Shown here piece after piece: positions 8,543 to 16,141 of a DNA stretch of 55,517 nt. A program made the position numbers and the translations under genes. How positions within the stretch are numbered: position 1 is the first letter of the stretch; every line of letters starts with the position of its first letter. Below the pieces are notes generated by a model. It did not search any database. It was not told the DNA's origin and worked only from the letters and a program-made list of their open reading frames with translations. This DNA is from an uncultured Isosphaeraceae bacterium (GTDB lineage: Bacteria; Planctomycetota; Planctomycetia; Isosphaerales; Isosphaeraceae): positions 1 through 55,517 of the forward strand of contig CALLYK010000088.1 in assembly GCA_937858365.1 (NCBI GenBank), given 5' to 3'.

Positions 8543-8769
8543 GGAGACCTCCCGATTCAGACGTGAAGTTGGGACGAAAGGACACGTGCATGCCCGCGCA
8601 TTCGATATCGACCCAGTGCGGTCCCTGGCCGAATTCGTGCGAGAGTTCGCTCGAATCTCGAAATGTCCAACGTTTCCGGCCTACGGGGTCGACGTGCGCT
8701 GGGTGCCGTGACCGAACCCTTGATGAAGATGTCGAGCGCACTGGATTCCACATCGCCCCCGTGCCGCAA
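8514..8769 (-). pseudogene. possible frameshifted or broken small gene upstream of the S8 peptidase
   Basis: Two minus-strand frames read like one short protein split by a frameshift near 8700. The first begins at a TTG (about 8769) and gives VESSALDIFIKGSVTAPSA. The second continues as VGRKRWTFRDSSELSHEFG then PHWVDIECAGMHVSFRPNF and stops at 8514, 29 bases inside the start of the peptidase gene. The flanking halves of each frame are Arg/Ser-rich noise. It could be a decayed gene, a sequencing indel or chance. The rest of the gap up to 8916 shows nothing I recognise. Confidence 0.3.
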
Positions 8770-8916
8770 GCAAGGGAAAAATCCTGGGATGCTTCGTTTT
8801 TCTTTTGCGCGGTCCTCGCGCCCTCATGTCAACCTGGGCTACGGGTCGGCGTCACTTCTCGAGTGGGATTTGGGTCACTCGAGCACAAGGCCGGCGGCCT
8901 TCATGATATCGGGCGC

Positions 8917-9741
8917 TCATTCCCGGTCCGTAACTGGACCCGAGCGTGGCACTGGGGACGGCACGAACTCGCGGATGTGCTGTTCGAGGAGGAGGTAGCC
9001 CTCGAAGCTCAGGTGCAACCCGTCGGTGGTCAGGTCTCGACGGAGGTCCCCGGCGCCGTCCATGAAGAAGTCGGTCAAGTCGAGAAAGGTGACGTCTGGG
9101 TGTTTCTCGCGAATCATCGCCGCGAGGCGTCGGTTCAACTCGCGGACATCGCCGTTCGATTGGACCGGGCCAAGGGACTGGTTGACCGGCAGCACGCCCA
9201 GAACGACGACCGATGTGGACGGACCCTCGGCCTTGATGCGGCCCAGGAGCTTGTCATGGTTGCGGACCACTTGATCGAGGGGGACCTCGTTCGCTAGGTC
9301 GTTGGTCCCCACGAGAAGGAAGATCGCGCGGGGCCTGCCCAACTTGAGGCGATCGAGGACGTCGAGCAAGCCACCCGAGGTCTGACCGCCGATGCCGCGG
9401 TTCTTGACCGGGCCGTAGAAGTCGGCCCAAGGGCCGGCCGCGATCTGGCTGTCGCCGAGAAAGACGATGTCTTGGTCGGAGTGGGGCAGGCGCGCGTAGC
9501 GGTCGACCATGTCGAGCTGGAAGGGGGCATGCTCGGGCTGGAGACCTTCGAAGCGCCCCGAGAGGACTTGGAGGCCGCCCTTTCGAACGAACTTCCAAAC
9601 TTCGAAGGCGACGACCAGGACATTGATCGCGAGTGAGGCCGCCAGAAGGAGGGGGATGGACCGCCGTCGTCTGAGAAGGACCGGGTCCGAGGCGTTGATC
9701 GGTCCGGACATCGCGTCGTCCGCGCGCTCGTCCAGGCTCAT
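8917..9741 (-). CDS. membrane-anchored SGNH/GDSL hydrolase
   Basis: A 274-residue protein with an N-terminal membrane anchor (SIPLLLAASLAINVLVVAFEVWKF) and an SGNH hydrolase domain outside. Block I is VFLGDSQI with the nucleophile Ser, block II the Gly in NRGIGGQTS, block III the Asn in LLVGTNDL, and block V the Asp/His in DGLHLS. Members are esterases or acyl hydrolases acting on lipids or on O-acyl groups of glycans. The ATG overlaps the stop of the upstream glycosyltransferase-like gene (ATGA). The pair suggests surface-glycan assembly and deacylation, which is an inference. Confidence 0.88.
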   Translation of the reverse strand: MSLDERADDAMSGPINASDPVLLRRRRSIPLLLAASLAINVLVVAFEVWKFVRKGGLQVLSGRFEGLQPEHAPFQLDMVDRYARLPHSDQDIVFLGDSQIAAGPWADFYGPVKNRGIGGQTSGGLLDVLDRLKLGRPRAIFLLVGTNDLANEVPLDQVVRNHDKLLGRIKAEGPSTSVVVLGVLPVNQSLGPVQSNGDVRELNRRLAAMIREKHPDVTFLDLTDFFMDGAGDLRRDLTTDGLHLSFEGYLLLEQHIREFVPSPVPRSGPVTDRE

Positions 9742-11519
9742 GGTTGAGGGGCCTTTGGGTCGCGTCGATAGACGAGCAACGACGCCTCGGCAGTTTCATC
9801 GTACCAGGGCCAGGGGCGCCAGGGTGGGCGGAGCCAGGCGGGAAGGTCTGGGCGAACCGTGGTGACGAGACGGTATCCCAGCGACTCGATCCCCTGGAAC
9901 TCGCTGTATTTGTAGCCGGACCAGTCGGTGAAGACCTTGTCGCGGTTCGGGACCCGTTGGAAGTCCGCCAGCCAGCCGGCGAGTTCGCCGGTGATCAAGA
10001 TGACGTCGGGCATCTCGGCGGGCGCTTGCATGAGCTCGCCAAGGGCCCGGTCGTCCACGCGGAACCCCAGGTAACTCAAGCGGTCGGCCCCTGGTTGTCT
10101 TTCATTCATGTTGGCCGTGTGGATGATCTCGTCGCGGCCCACGGACCGCAGGCAGTAGTCTTGGATCATCGTCTCGGGCAAGGCCCGGGTACGTGCCCAA
10201 TTGAAGTTCGCCACCCAGGCGTTCAGGACCAACGCGACGACCAGCGCTGCGGCCGTCGCCCAATGTGTCGGACGGGGGAGTGACGGCCAACGGCGGCCGA
10301 GATGGGCCAGGACCGAGGCCACCGGCAAGGTCACCAGGACGTTCGTCGGGCTGAGGAAGTACCGCGGCATGTAACCGGCCGTCGCGACGACGATGGCCGT
10401 GTAGCTCACCAAAGGCAGCCAGAGCAACAAACGATGAGGGACCGGCGCGACCACCGAGACGACCAGGGCCAAGGCCACGACGATGGTCCCGCCGGGGCCC
10501 AAATTGTAGATCAGGGCCCGCAGGGCCTCGCCCAAATAGACCGCCAGGGACCACTGGGGCGACCCCCAGATCGACGGGTCTTTCAGGGGGCCGAAGACCT
10601 CACGCACATGACCGAGATACGCCGAAGGAGCGTATATGACGTTCACGAACACGTAACTGATCGCGCCCGCCGCGATCAAGGTGAGATACTGGGACAAGAA
10701 TCGGCGGCGGTCCGCGGGGCCGTCCGATCGCCAAAGGCCGGCCATGAGCATCCCCGCGAACGGCAGGAGGTACGCCGGGACCGTTTGCTCCTTGCACGAG
10801 ACCGAGAACGTCGCCAGCACGCCCAGTGCGATCGCCCGGCGATAGGTGAGGCCGTCGGCGACGATCCGGGCGTAGCAACCCATCGACGCGGCCAGGAAGG
10901 CGAGCATCAGGCCGTCGGGCTTGGTCGCCACGAACTTGTAGATCAAGTCGGGGCCCGTCGCCACACAGAGCAACATCGCCAAAAGCGTGGCGAGACCGGA
11001 ACCGGTGAGTTGTCGCAACCCCTTGGCCAGGACGAACAGGCAGACCAAAGCGATGACCAATCCCGCGAGGCGTGCCGTGACGATCAGGGCCCCTTGCTGC
11101 TCGAACGGATGGGCCAGCCCATAGGGGTAGTCGGTGTTCATGCCCTTCAGCGTGCCCGTGGCGTACCAAGAAGCCAGCCAGGGGACGTACAAGGGGCCGT
11201 AGATCAGGCAGGGGAGTGGTCCCCACTTGTGGACCAGGGCCCCTCGCGCCGCCATGAACTTGAGGGTCTTGAGCGGTTCCCAGGATTCGTCGAGCGTGTC
11301 GAAGTTCGTCGGAAACTGGTAGAAAACGATCCCCTGGACGAAGAGGACAATGACCACGCATGGGACCAGGGCGTCATAATTCCGCTGGAGCCAGTTCGCG
11401 AACCGGACGGTGATTGAGTTTGAAGTCGGACCCGAATTGCTCTCCACCTTCACACTCTCCCCAGCCACCGACCAATGGCCTGAACCAAGGTCATGCCCGT
11501 TGGTCCCGGCCTTCAGCAT
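9738..11519 (-). CDS. GT-C type glycosyltransferase-like polytopic membrane protein
   Basis: About 593 residues with roughly ten membrane segments, such as VVIVLFVQGIVFYQFP, ALVCLFVLAKGL, TLLAMLLCVATG and MLMAGLWR. The first outer loop has acidic residues (NFDTLDESWEPLKTLKF) where GT39/PMT-like GT-C enzymes keep their catalytic Asp, and a polyprenyl-phosphate sugar donor would be expected. The start is uncertain: the ATG at 11519 (MLKAGTNG) is chosen; a GTG at 11453 just before the first conserved-looking stretch is possible. The open frame runs further upstream without protein character. It is translationally coupled to the SGNH hydrolase. Confidence 0.78.
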   Translation of the reverse strand: MLKAGTNGHDLGSGHWSVAGESVKVESNSGPTSNSITVRFANWLQRNYDALVPCVVIVLFVQGIVFYQFPTNFDTLDESWEPLKTLKFMAARGALVHKWGPLPCLIYGPLYVPWLASWYATGTLKGMNTDYPYGLAHPFEQQGALIVTARLAGLVIALVCLFVLAKGLRQLTGSGLATLLAMLLCVATGPDLIYKFVATKPDGLMLAFLAASMGCYARIVADGLTYRRAIALGVLATFSVSCKEQTVPAYLLPFAGMLMAGLWRSDGPADRRRFLSQYLTLIAAGAISYVFVNVIYAPSAYLGHVREVFGPLKDPSIWGSPQWSLAVYLGEALRALIYNLGPGGTIVVALALVVSVVAPVPHRLLLWLPLVSYTAIVVATAGYMPRYFLSPTNVLVTLPVASVLAHLGRRWPSLPRPTHWATAAALVVALVLNAWVANFNWARTRALPETMIQDYCLRSVGRDEIIHTANMNERQPGADRLSYLGFRVDDRALGELMQAPAEMPDVILITGELAGWLADFQRVPNRDKVFTDWSGYKYSEFQGIESLGYRLVTTVRPDLPAWLRPPWRPWPWYDETAEASLLVYRRDPKAPQP

Positions 11520-11608
11520 ACGACGCGGGCCTTTCGGGTCGAGACACCCGACTGCCCTCCGGTTTGGTCCGCCTGGAGAGGGACCGTCAGTTTCACGACA
11601 ACGTCGGG

Positions 11609-11947
11609 TCAAAACATCAAGGGCGGTTCCTGGACCTCGATGGAAGCAATGTGGTCTTCGAGTCCTGAAGGGACCTTGAGAGGCGCCTTGGGGCGGAGCG
11701 CCGGACCGCCGATCCGGCCATACGACATCGCGGGACCCCCCTTGTCGTCGCGCCGGACCAACGAGCACGCGAAGAGTCGTTCGAAATCGTCGGCCGCGGC
11801 CTGGATCGAGATGGACTTAGGGCCGACATCGACGATCTTCAGACCCAGGCGGCGCAACTTGTCGGCCACCATGTCGGGGGCCTCTTCATTCGATGGTCCT
11901 TGGTCCTTGAGGACGACCTCCGCCGCCACCAGCGCCTTGGCTTTCAT
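11609..11947 (-). CDS. stand-alone homolog of the S8 peptidase prodomain
   Basis: A small soluble protein of 112 residues with no signal peptide; the ATG (MKAKALVAAE) follows GAAGGATG. By eye it matches the prodomain of the S8 peptidase at 6992-8542 over its whole length: KLRRLGLKIVDVGPKSISI against SLSRLGFRIVAISKFSISA, DDFERLFACSLVRR against ENYEKVFGTKLEAR, and the ends KVPSGLEDHIASIEVQ and EPPLMF against KVDPELEGLVLRASIQ and RPYLYF. No catalytic domain follows. Free-standing prodomains of subtilases (for example I9-type proteins) act as inhibitors or folding chaperones, so that role is proposed here. It lies between a membrane protein and the glycosyltransferase-like gene on the same strand. 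Confidence 0.82.
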   Translation of the reverse strand: MKAKALVAAEVVLKDQGPSNEEAPDMVADKLRRLGLKIVDVGPKSISIQAAADDFERLFACSLVRRDDKGGPAMSYGRIGGPALRPKAPLKVPSGLEDHIASIEVQEPPLMF

Positions 11948-12024
11948 GGGGCATCCTTCGGGAATTCCTCCCGTTCTTTGTCGAGACACGACCGGCAGCC
12001 CACGGAGATGACCGGTCCGCCCGG

Positions 12025-12504
12025 TCATTTCTCCTCCGCCTTCTTGGCCTCCGCCTTCTCCTGGGTTTGCGGGCCTGTCGCCGACTTCCTCAGGCCCGAT
12101 GCCTTGTTCTTGGGGTCGAAGACGGGGGCCTTCTCACGGCTCGTCGGCTGGATCGATTCGTTCAAGCTGGACACGGCCATCGTGCCCATGCCGGCCACCA
12201 GCACGAACGTGATCACACCCAGGACCGCCGCGTGCTTGGGGTGAAAACTCAAGAGGAACATGAAGACGAGGAACCAGAGGATCGCCTGGCCGATCGTCCA
12301 ACCAAGGCGATCGGAGAACATCGTGTCGATCGTCAACCGGGACACAGCCAAGACGAGCGCTAGCGCGAAGCTCGCGCCGAGCACCTTGGGCCAAACGAAG
12401 GGGGTCACTTCGTCGTAAAGAAACCCCTGGCCGTATTCGGTCACGACATAGCAGGCCGCGAGGATCACGATCCAGTAAACCACGAACGCCCAGAAGAGGC
12501 TCAT
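12025..12504 (-). CDS. hypothetical membrane protein with charged C-terminal tail
   Basis: A 159-residue protein with four hydrophobic segments: SLFWAFVVYWIVILAACYVV, VLGASFALALVLAVSRL, AILWFLVFMFLLSF and AAVLGVITFVLVAGMG. A cytoplasmic-type tail rich in Lys, Glu and Ala follows (EKAEAKKAEEK). No known family is recognised. It is the first gene of the minus-strand block that includes the prodomain-like protein (77 bases further on), so they may share a transcript. Confidence 0.75.
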   Translation of the reverse strand: MSLFWAFVVYWIVILAACYVVTEYGQGFLYDEVTPFVWPKVLGASFALALVLAVSRLTIDTMFSDRLGWTIGQAILWFLVFMFLLSFHPKHAAVLGVITFVLVAGMGTMAVSSLNESIQPTSREKAPVFDPKNKASGLRKSATGPQTQEKAEAKKAEEK

Positions 12505-12818
12505 GAGTCGAACCAGGAAGGGCCAGTGCGAGTCCAGTGCGTCGATAACACCTTATCCTACTCGGGCTGCCCTACGGAAGGAACGTCTTGGAGGTTGCTC
12601 CGACGACGCATTGTCTTGTAGGGTGCAGGTGATAACGAGCAACCACGGGGACCTCCACGGCGGGACGGGGTTTCGGCGATCGTCGCGTCCGATTTCCATC
12701 GCGACAGTCGGCCGGAGCCGGCCCTTGCCGACTTGCTCGGCAATCGGGTCGTCTTGGTCCTCAACCGAGCGCCGCGGGTACGGCCATGAAACCAGTTGGG
12801 AAATCAGGGTGGACCCCC
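12505..12818. other. divergent promoter region with an inverted repeat
   Basis: This 314-base gap lies between divergent genes and holds no coding frame I trust. GGTTGCTC (12593-12600) and GAGCAACC (12637-12644) form a perfect 8-base inverted repeat 36 bases apart, with GAGGT/ACCTC partly extending it. The function is unknown; it could be an operator or a stem-loop. Confidence 0.4.
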
Positions 12819-14072
12819 ATGTCGTGCGAACTCGATCGTCGGGCCTTCCTCGCGGCGGCCTCATGCCTGGCGGCCGGACCACGCTTCAGCCCAAGTCGCC
12901 CCGGCGACATGCCCGCCGACGCGCCGCGTGCTCTGGAAGAGACTGGCGCCGACCTCGCCACCCTCTTCGCCGACGTCGAGCACTTAACGTCCGAGGGCGA
13001 GTACCCTCTCTCATTTCTGTCCGACCGCTTTCAGGAGTTGGCCGCCCATCAGGCAGTCGCCCGGTCCAGGGTCTTCGACCTCCTCGCCTACTCCCCCAAG
13101 AAGGTCGCCCCACGCGCTGAAGTGATCGACCGGGCCGATCGTGGCGACCACGTGCGCGAGAAGGTCCTTTTCTCCACGTCGCCGCAACTCCGAGTGCCTG
13201 CTTATGTGTTGGTCCCCAAACGGGCCAATGGACCCATGCCCGCGATCGTCGATTTGCATTCGCATGGCGGCATGTTTTTGTTCGGCAAGGAGAAAGTGAT
13301 CGACTTCGGGACCAATCATCCCACGATGACCGAATATCACCGCCGGAACTACGACGGCCGCCCCACCGCGACCGAACTCGTCAAGCGCGGGTATGTCGTG
13401 ATCACGATCGATGCCCTCATGTTCGGCGAGCGTCGGGTGATGAGCGATGCCGATCGTGGTTTGGGCTGGGACCGATCGAAGTATGGACCCGAGGAGGTTG
13501 CGAAGCTCAACCAGGTTTGCCGGTCCAAGGAAGCAACGATCGTGAAGGGCCTCGCGTTCGGCGGCATGAACTGGCCGGGGGTCGTCTTCTGGGACGACAT
13601 CCGCACGGTCGATTACCTGGTGACGCGCCCCGAGGTGGACCGCGAGCGGATCGGTTGTCTGGGCATCTCGATGGGGGGCTATCGCTCAATCTTCCTCGCG
13701 GCCCTCGACCCGAGGATCAAGGCGGCGGTCGTCGCCGGTTTCATGTCCACGGTCCGACCGATGCTCCGCGCCCACTTGGACACGCACTCGTTCGTTCATT
13801 ACTTGCCCGGGTTACACCACCATCTCGATTGGCCCGACGTCGCCGGGCTGACGGCACCCAGGGCCTTGCTCGTCTTGCAATGCTCGCAGGACGGCCTCTT
13901 CCCCCTCACCGGCATGACGGAATCGGTGAACAAGATCGCCCGGATTTATCAGAAAGCGGACTGCGCGGACCAGTTCCGAGGCGCCTTCCACGACGTGCCG
14001 CACCAGTTCACACGGGCGATGCAGGACGAGGCGTTCGCCTGGTTCGACCGCCAACTCAAGCCGGGGGCCTGA
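12819..14072 (+). CDS. Tat-type alpha/beta hydrolase (dienelactone hydrolase/acetyl esterase-like)
   Basis: A 417-residue protein beginning MSCELDRRAFLAAASCLAAG, a short Tat-type signal (DRRAFLAA). The hydrolase fold shows PAIVDLHSHGG near the oxyanion strand, the nucleophile elbow GISMGGY with Ser at about 283, the acid in CSQDGLFP at about 357 and the base His in FHDVPHQF at about 393. Planctomycetes carry many such exported hydrolases acting on ester-decorated glycans; the substrate here is unknown. The ATG at 12819 is preferred because AGGGTGG precedes it; an ATG 11 codons earlier also exists. It converges on the sigma-factor gene with an 11-base gap. Confidence 0.85.
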   Translation: MSCELDRRAFLAAASCLAAGPRFSPSRPGDMPADAPRALEETGADLATLFADVEHLTSEGEYPLSFLSDRFQELAAHQAVARSRVFDLLAYSPKKVAPRAEVIDRADRGDHVREKVLFSTSPQLRVPAYVLVPKRANGPMPAIVDLHSHGGMFLFGKEKVIDFGTNHPTMTEYHRRNYDGRPTATELVKRGYVVITIDALMFGERRVMSDADRGLGWDRSKYGPEEVAKLNQVCRSKEATIVKGLAFGGMNWPGVVFWDDIRTVDYLVTRPEVDRERIGCLGISMGGYRSIFLAALDPRIKAAVVAGFMSTVRPMLRAHLDTHSFVHYLPGLHHHLDWPDVAGLTAPRALLVLQCSQDGLFPLTGMTESVNKIARIYQKADCADQFRGAFHDVPHQFTRAMQDEAFAWFDRQLKPGA

Positions 14073-14083
14073 CGAGCGGCGCC

Positions 14084-14851
14084 TCACTCGTAGACGTCGG
14101 CGAGCGACGCCCGCAATTTCTGGAAGGCCCGCGACTTCTCGTTGCTGACCGTCTTCGGGGTCAGGCCCCATTGTTCGGCGATGTCCATCGGCGACTCGCC
14201 TCGCAGCGTGGCCCGGACCAGGTCGGCCTCGCGCGGGTTAAGGTCCTTGGCGATCGCTTGCTCGATCGCGTCGCGCCAGAGTCGCTGGTCTTGGTCGCTC
14301 GGCGTCGTGACCTCCCCCGCCGCGTCGAGCGGGACGGCCTGGCGCATCCGTTGGGCCCGCTTCTTCACCATGTCGACCGCCCGGAAGAAGTCGGGACCGT
14401 CCACCGTCTCCCGGTTGAATACCTCCTTGATACCGAACCGGCCGACGTCTCCCATGAGACGATCGAAGCCGCCTCGGCCATAGTGCTCAAGGAGTGCCAG
14501 AAAGACGGCCTGAGTGCAATCGTCTCGATATTGAGTGTCCACTCCGCCGCGGGTCCAGGCGGTTGTCAAGTAGCGTTCCATCTGGCCAACGCCTTGGCGG
14601 CTGGCCCAGGGGTCGGTCTCCACGCCCGCCGTGTCGAGCAGGTCGGAGATCCGCGTGCCGACCAGGGCGGCGTCCCAGGTGTCGCCGTGATGCTCCAACC
14701 CCTCGGCGACGGACGGGCCGGAGTGGACCTCCAGCGGTGCGTACGCGGCCGGCAAGGCCGCCGCCGAACCACTGAACAGGCGCAGGGACTCCAGGGCCTC
14801 AACGGCCGGCAAGTAGGTGCGACGATTGGGCTTACGCTCCAGATCGCTCAC
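14084..14851 (-). CDS. ECF-like sigma-70 factor with unusual N-terminus
   Basis: A 255-residue protein. Region 2 is YRDDCTQAVFLALLEHYGRGGF, and region 4 is LNPREADLVRATLRGES, MDIAEQWGLTPKTVSNEKSRAFQKLR, a typical sigma4 helix-turn-helix. It should direct RNA polymerase to a subset of promoters. Oddly, the first 30 residues (RRTYLPAVEALESLRLFSG) resemble the planctomycete LExLExRxLLS motif found at the start of exported or surface proteins, which is unexpected for a cytoplasmic factor. No anti-sigma gene adjoins it. A good promoter lies upstream at 14928-14956, followed by a GC hairpin in the leader. Confidence 0.82.
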   Translation of the reverse strand: MSDLERKPNRRTYLPAVEALESLRLFSGSAAALPAAYAPLEVHSGPSVAEGLEHHGDTWDAALVGTRISDLLDTAGVETDPWASRQGVGQMERYLTTAWTRGGVDTQYRDDCTQAVFLALLEHYGRGGFDRLMGDVGRFGIKEVFNRETVDGPDFFRAVDMVKKRAQRMRQAVPLDAAGEVTTPSDQDQRLWRDAIEQAIAKDLNPREADLVRATLRGESPMDIAEQWGLTPKTVSNEKSRAFQKLRASLADVYE

Positions 14852-14883
14852 GCGCCACCTCCCCGAACCACCCCGTGACCCAG

Positions 14884-14906
14884 GCCCGCGGTCCCGATCC
14901 GCGGGC
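14884..14906 (-). promoter_or_regulatory. GC-rich hairpin in the sigma-factor mRNA leader
   Basis: GCCCGCGG and CCGCGGGC form a perfect 8-pair stem around a 7-base loop between the promoter and the ATG at 14851. No T-run follows, so it is probably not a simple terminator; a role in mRNA stability or regulation is possible. Confidence 0.4.
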
Positions 14907-14927
14907 TCTCCCGAACGGCGAGAATTC

Positions 14928-14956
14928 CCTATACTCTAAGGACATCCTTCGGACAA
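14928..14956 (-). promoter_or_regulatory. promoter of the sigma-factor gene
   Basis: On the minus strand, TTGTCC (14956-14951), a 17-base spacer and TATAGG (14933-14928). The spacer contains a palindrome AAGGA-NN-TCCTT (14938-14949) that could bind a repressor. It predicts a leader of about 70 bases. Confidence 0.5.
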
Positions 14957-15219
14957 CCTCAAACCCTGACCTGTGAAATCCCATCCTCCACCAGCACGAT
15001 GTCATGCATGATAGTACGCTGGGCGGTCAAGGGAGGTTCGGACGGGCCCCCTGGAAATCTAAGACGCAAGAGACCGTCCTTGGGGGACATTCTATTTTGG
15101 GGGCGGACAACAATTATCGGCCAGATGGCCGGTGATGGGCCCGGAGGGGATGGAGTTGGGTCGTCCTTCGGGCTCTCCGGTTGCGACCTGACCGGGACCT
15201 GAGCGCGGATGGGCCGCCC
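14957..15219. other. intergenic, nothing recognised
   Basis: This stretch between the sigma-factor promoter and the 62-residue gene holds no convincing ORF. A small stem CGGCC-AGAT-GGCCG (15118-15131) is the only structure I noticed. Confidence 0.4.
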
Positions 15220-15408
15220 TCAAGCCTTCTTGCTCTTGGGTTTCGCCGCCTTGGTCGGAGATGTCTTGGTCTTCGACTTCGACCCCTTCGGCTCGGCCTC
15301 AGCGGGGGCCTCGGTTGACTCTTCGTCAATGCCGTGCTCGACCGGCTTGGCGCCGAAGATCTGGTCGTGGTTGGGGAAACCGTACTTGCGAACAATCGGT
15401 CCACTCAT
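15220..15408 (-). CDS. conserved-looking 62-residue protein with basic tail
   Basis: The N-terminal half (MSGPIVRKYGFPNHDQIFG, then KPVEHGIDE) is aromatic and motif-like, and I believe short proteins of this type recur in planctomycetes. The C-terminal half is low-complexity, rich in Lys, Ser, Thr and Ala, and ends KPKSKKA. That tail could bind nucleic acid or a partner, but no function is known. The gene stands alone and no signal peptide is seen. Confidence 0.75.
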   Translation of the reverse strand: MSGPIVRKYGFPNHDQIFGAKPVEHGIDEESTEAPAEAEPKGSKSKTKTSPTKAAKPKSKKA

Positions 15409-15499
15409 GATGTCATGCCTCCAAGGTGGGACGGACCCGACGGGACCGCCGATCTCCTACGTCTAACGATCGGCGGCCGACCTCGCAAGGTCCTCTACC

Positions 15500-16117
15500 T
15501 CAGTCGAGGACCTTGATACGGACCTTACGGAAGCGGATGGGGGACCCTTCCGACTGCCAACCGATGGGGCCTTCGTCGGGCGAGGCGCCGGTCCCCTTGT
15601 CCACTTCGGTCCCGTTGATCTTGCAGACGATCGCGCCGTCCTTGCAGGTCACTTCTTCCACGTTCCATTGACCGACCGGCTTGATCGCCTTCTTCTGGGC
15701 CTCGGCGTCTTTCTTTCCCGAGAACTTCGAGCCGCCGATGGCGAAGATGTGGCCGGCGTCACTATTGGCGAGCTGCACTTCCACGCACTTGGGCCAGACC
15801 TTATGTTCGCCCGAAATGTGGATCAAAAGGCCGCTGTTGCCGTTGAATTTCGCGTCCGACTCCAGCCCGTCGGGCCGCTCGTACATCCATTCGAAGGTGA
15901 GCACGTAGTTCTTGTAGCTCTTCTTGGTGGCGAAGTAGCCGTTCGGTTTGCCCGTGAGTCGGACCTCGCCGTCCTTGATGGAAATGGTGTCGGCCTTGAT
16001 GCCGACCAATTCGAATTGGGCGATGTCGTCTCCGTTCACGAGGGGCTCGTCGGCTCGAGCCGCGAGGGCCCCCAAGGGGCCCAAAACCAGGGACGCGAAA
16101 ACCAGCGAGATGCGCAT
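15500..16117 (-). CDS. secreted DUF1080 protein
   Basis: A 205-residue protein with a signal peptide (MRISLVFASLVLGPLGALAARA) and one DUF1080 (3-keto-disaccharide hydrolase-like) jelly-roll domain. Typical stretches are FATKKSYKNYVLTFEW, NGNSGLLIHISG, CVEVQLANSDAG and GQWNVEEVTCKDG, followed by GPIGWQSEGSPIRFRKVRI at the end. Family members bind or cleave sugar derivatives in the periplasm. It lies 24 bases downstream of the propeller/PHP gene on the same strand, so they probably share a transcript. Confidence 0.88.
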   Translation of the reverse strand: MRISLVFASLVLGPLGALAARADEPLVNGDDIAQFELVGIKADTISIKDGEVRLTGKPNGYFATKKSYKNYVLTFEWMYERPDGLESDAKFNGNSGLLIHISGEHKVWPKCVEVQLANSDAGHIFAIGGSKFSGKKDAEAQKKAIKPVGQWNVEEVTCKDGAIVCKINGTEVDKGTGASPDEGPIGWQSEGSPIRFRKVRIKVLD

Positions 16118-16141
16118 GAATAGTGCTCCGAAAAGGGTGGT

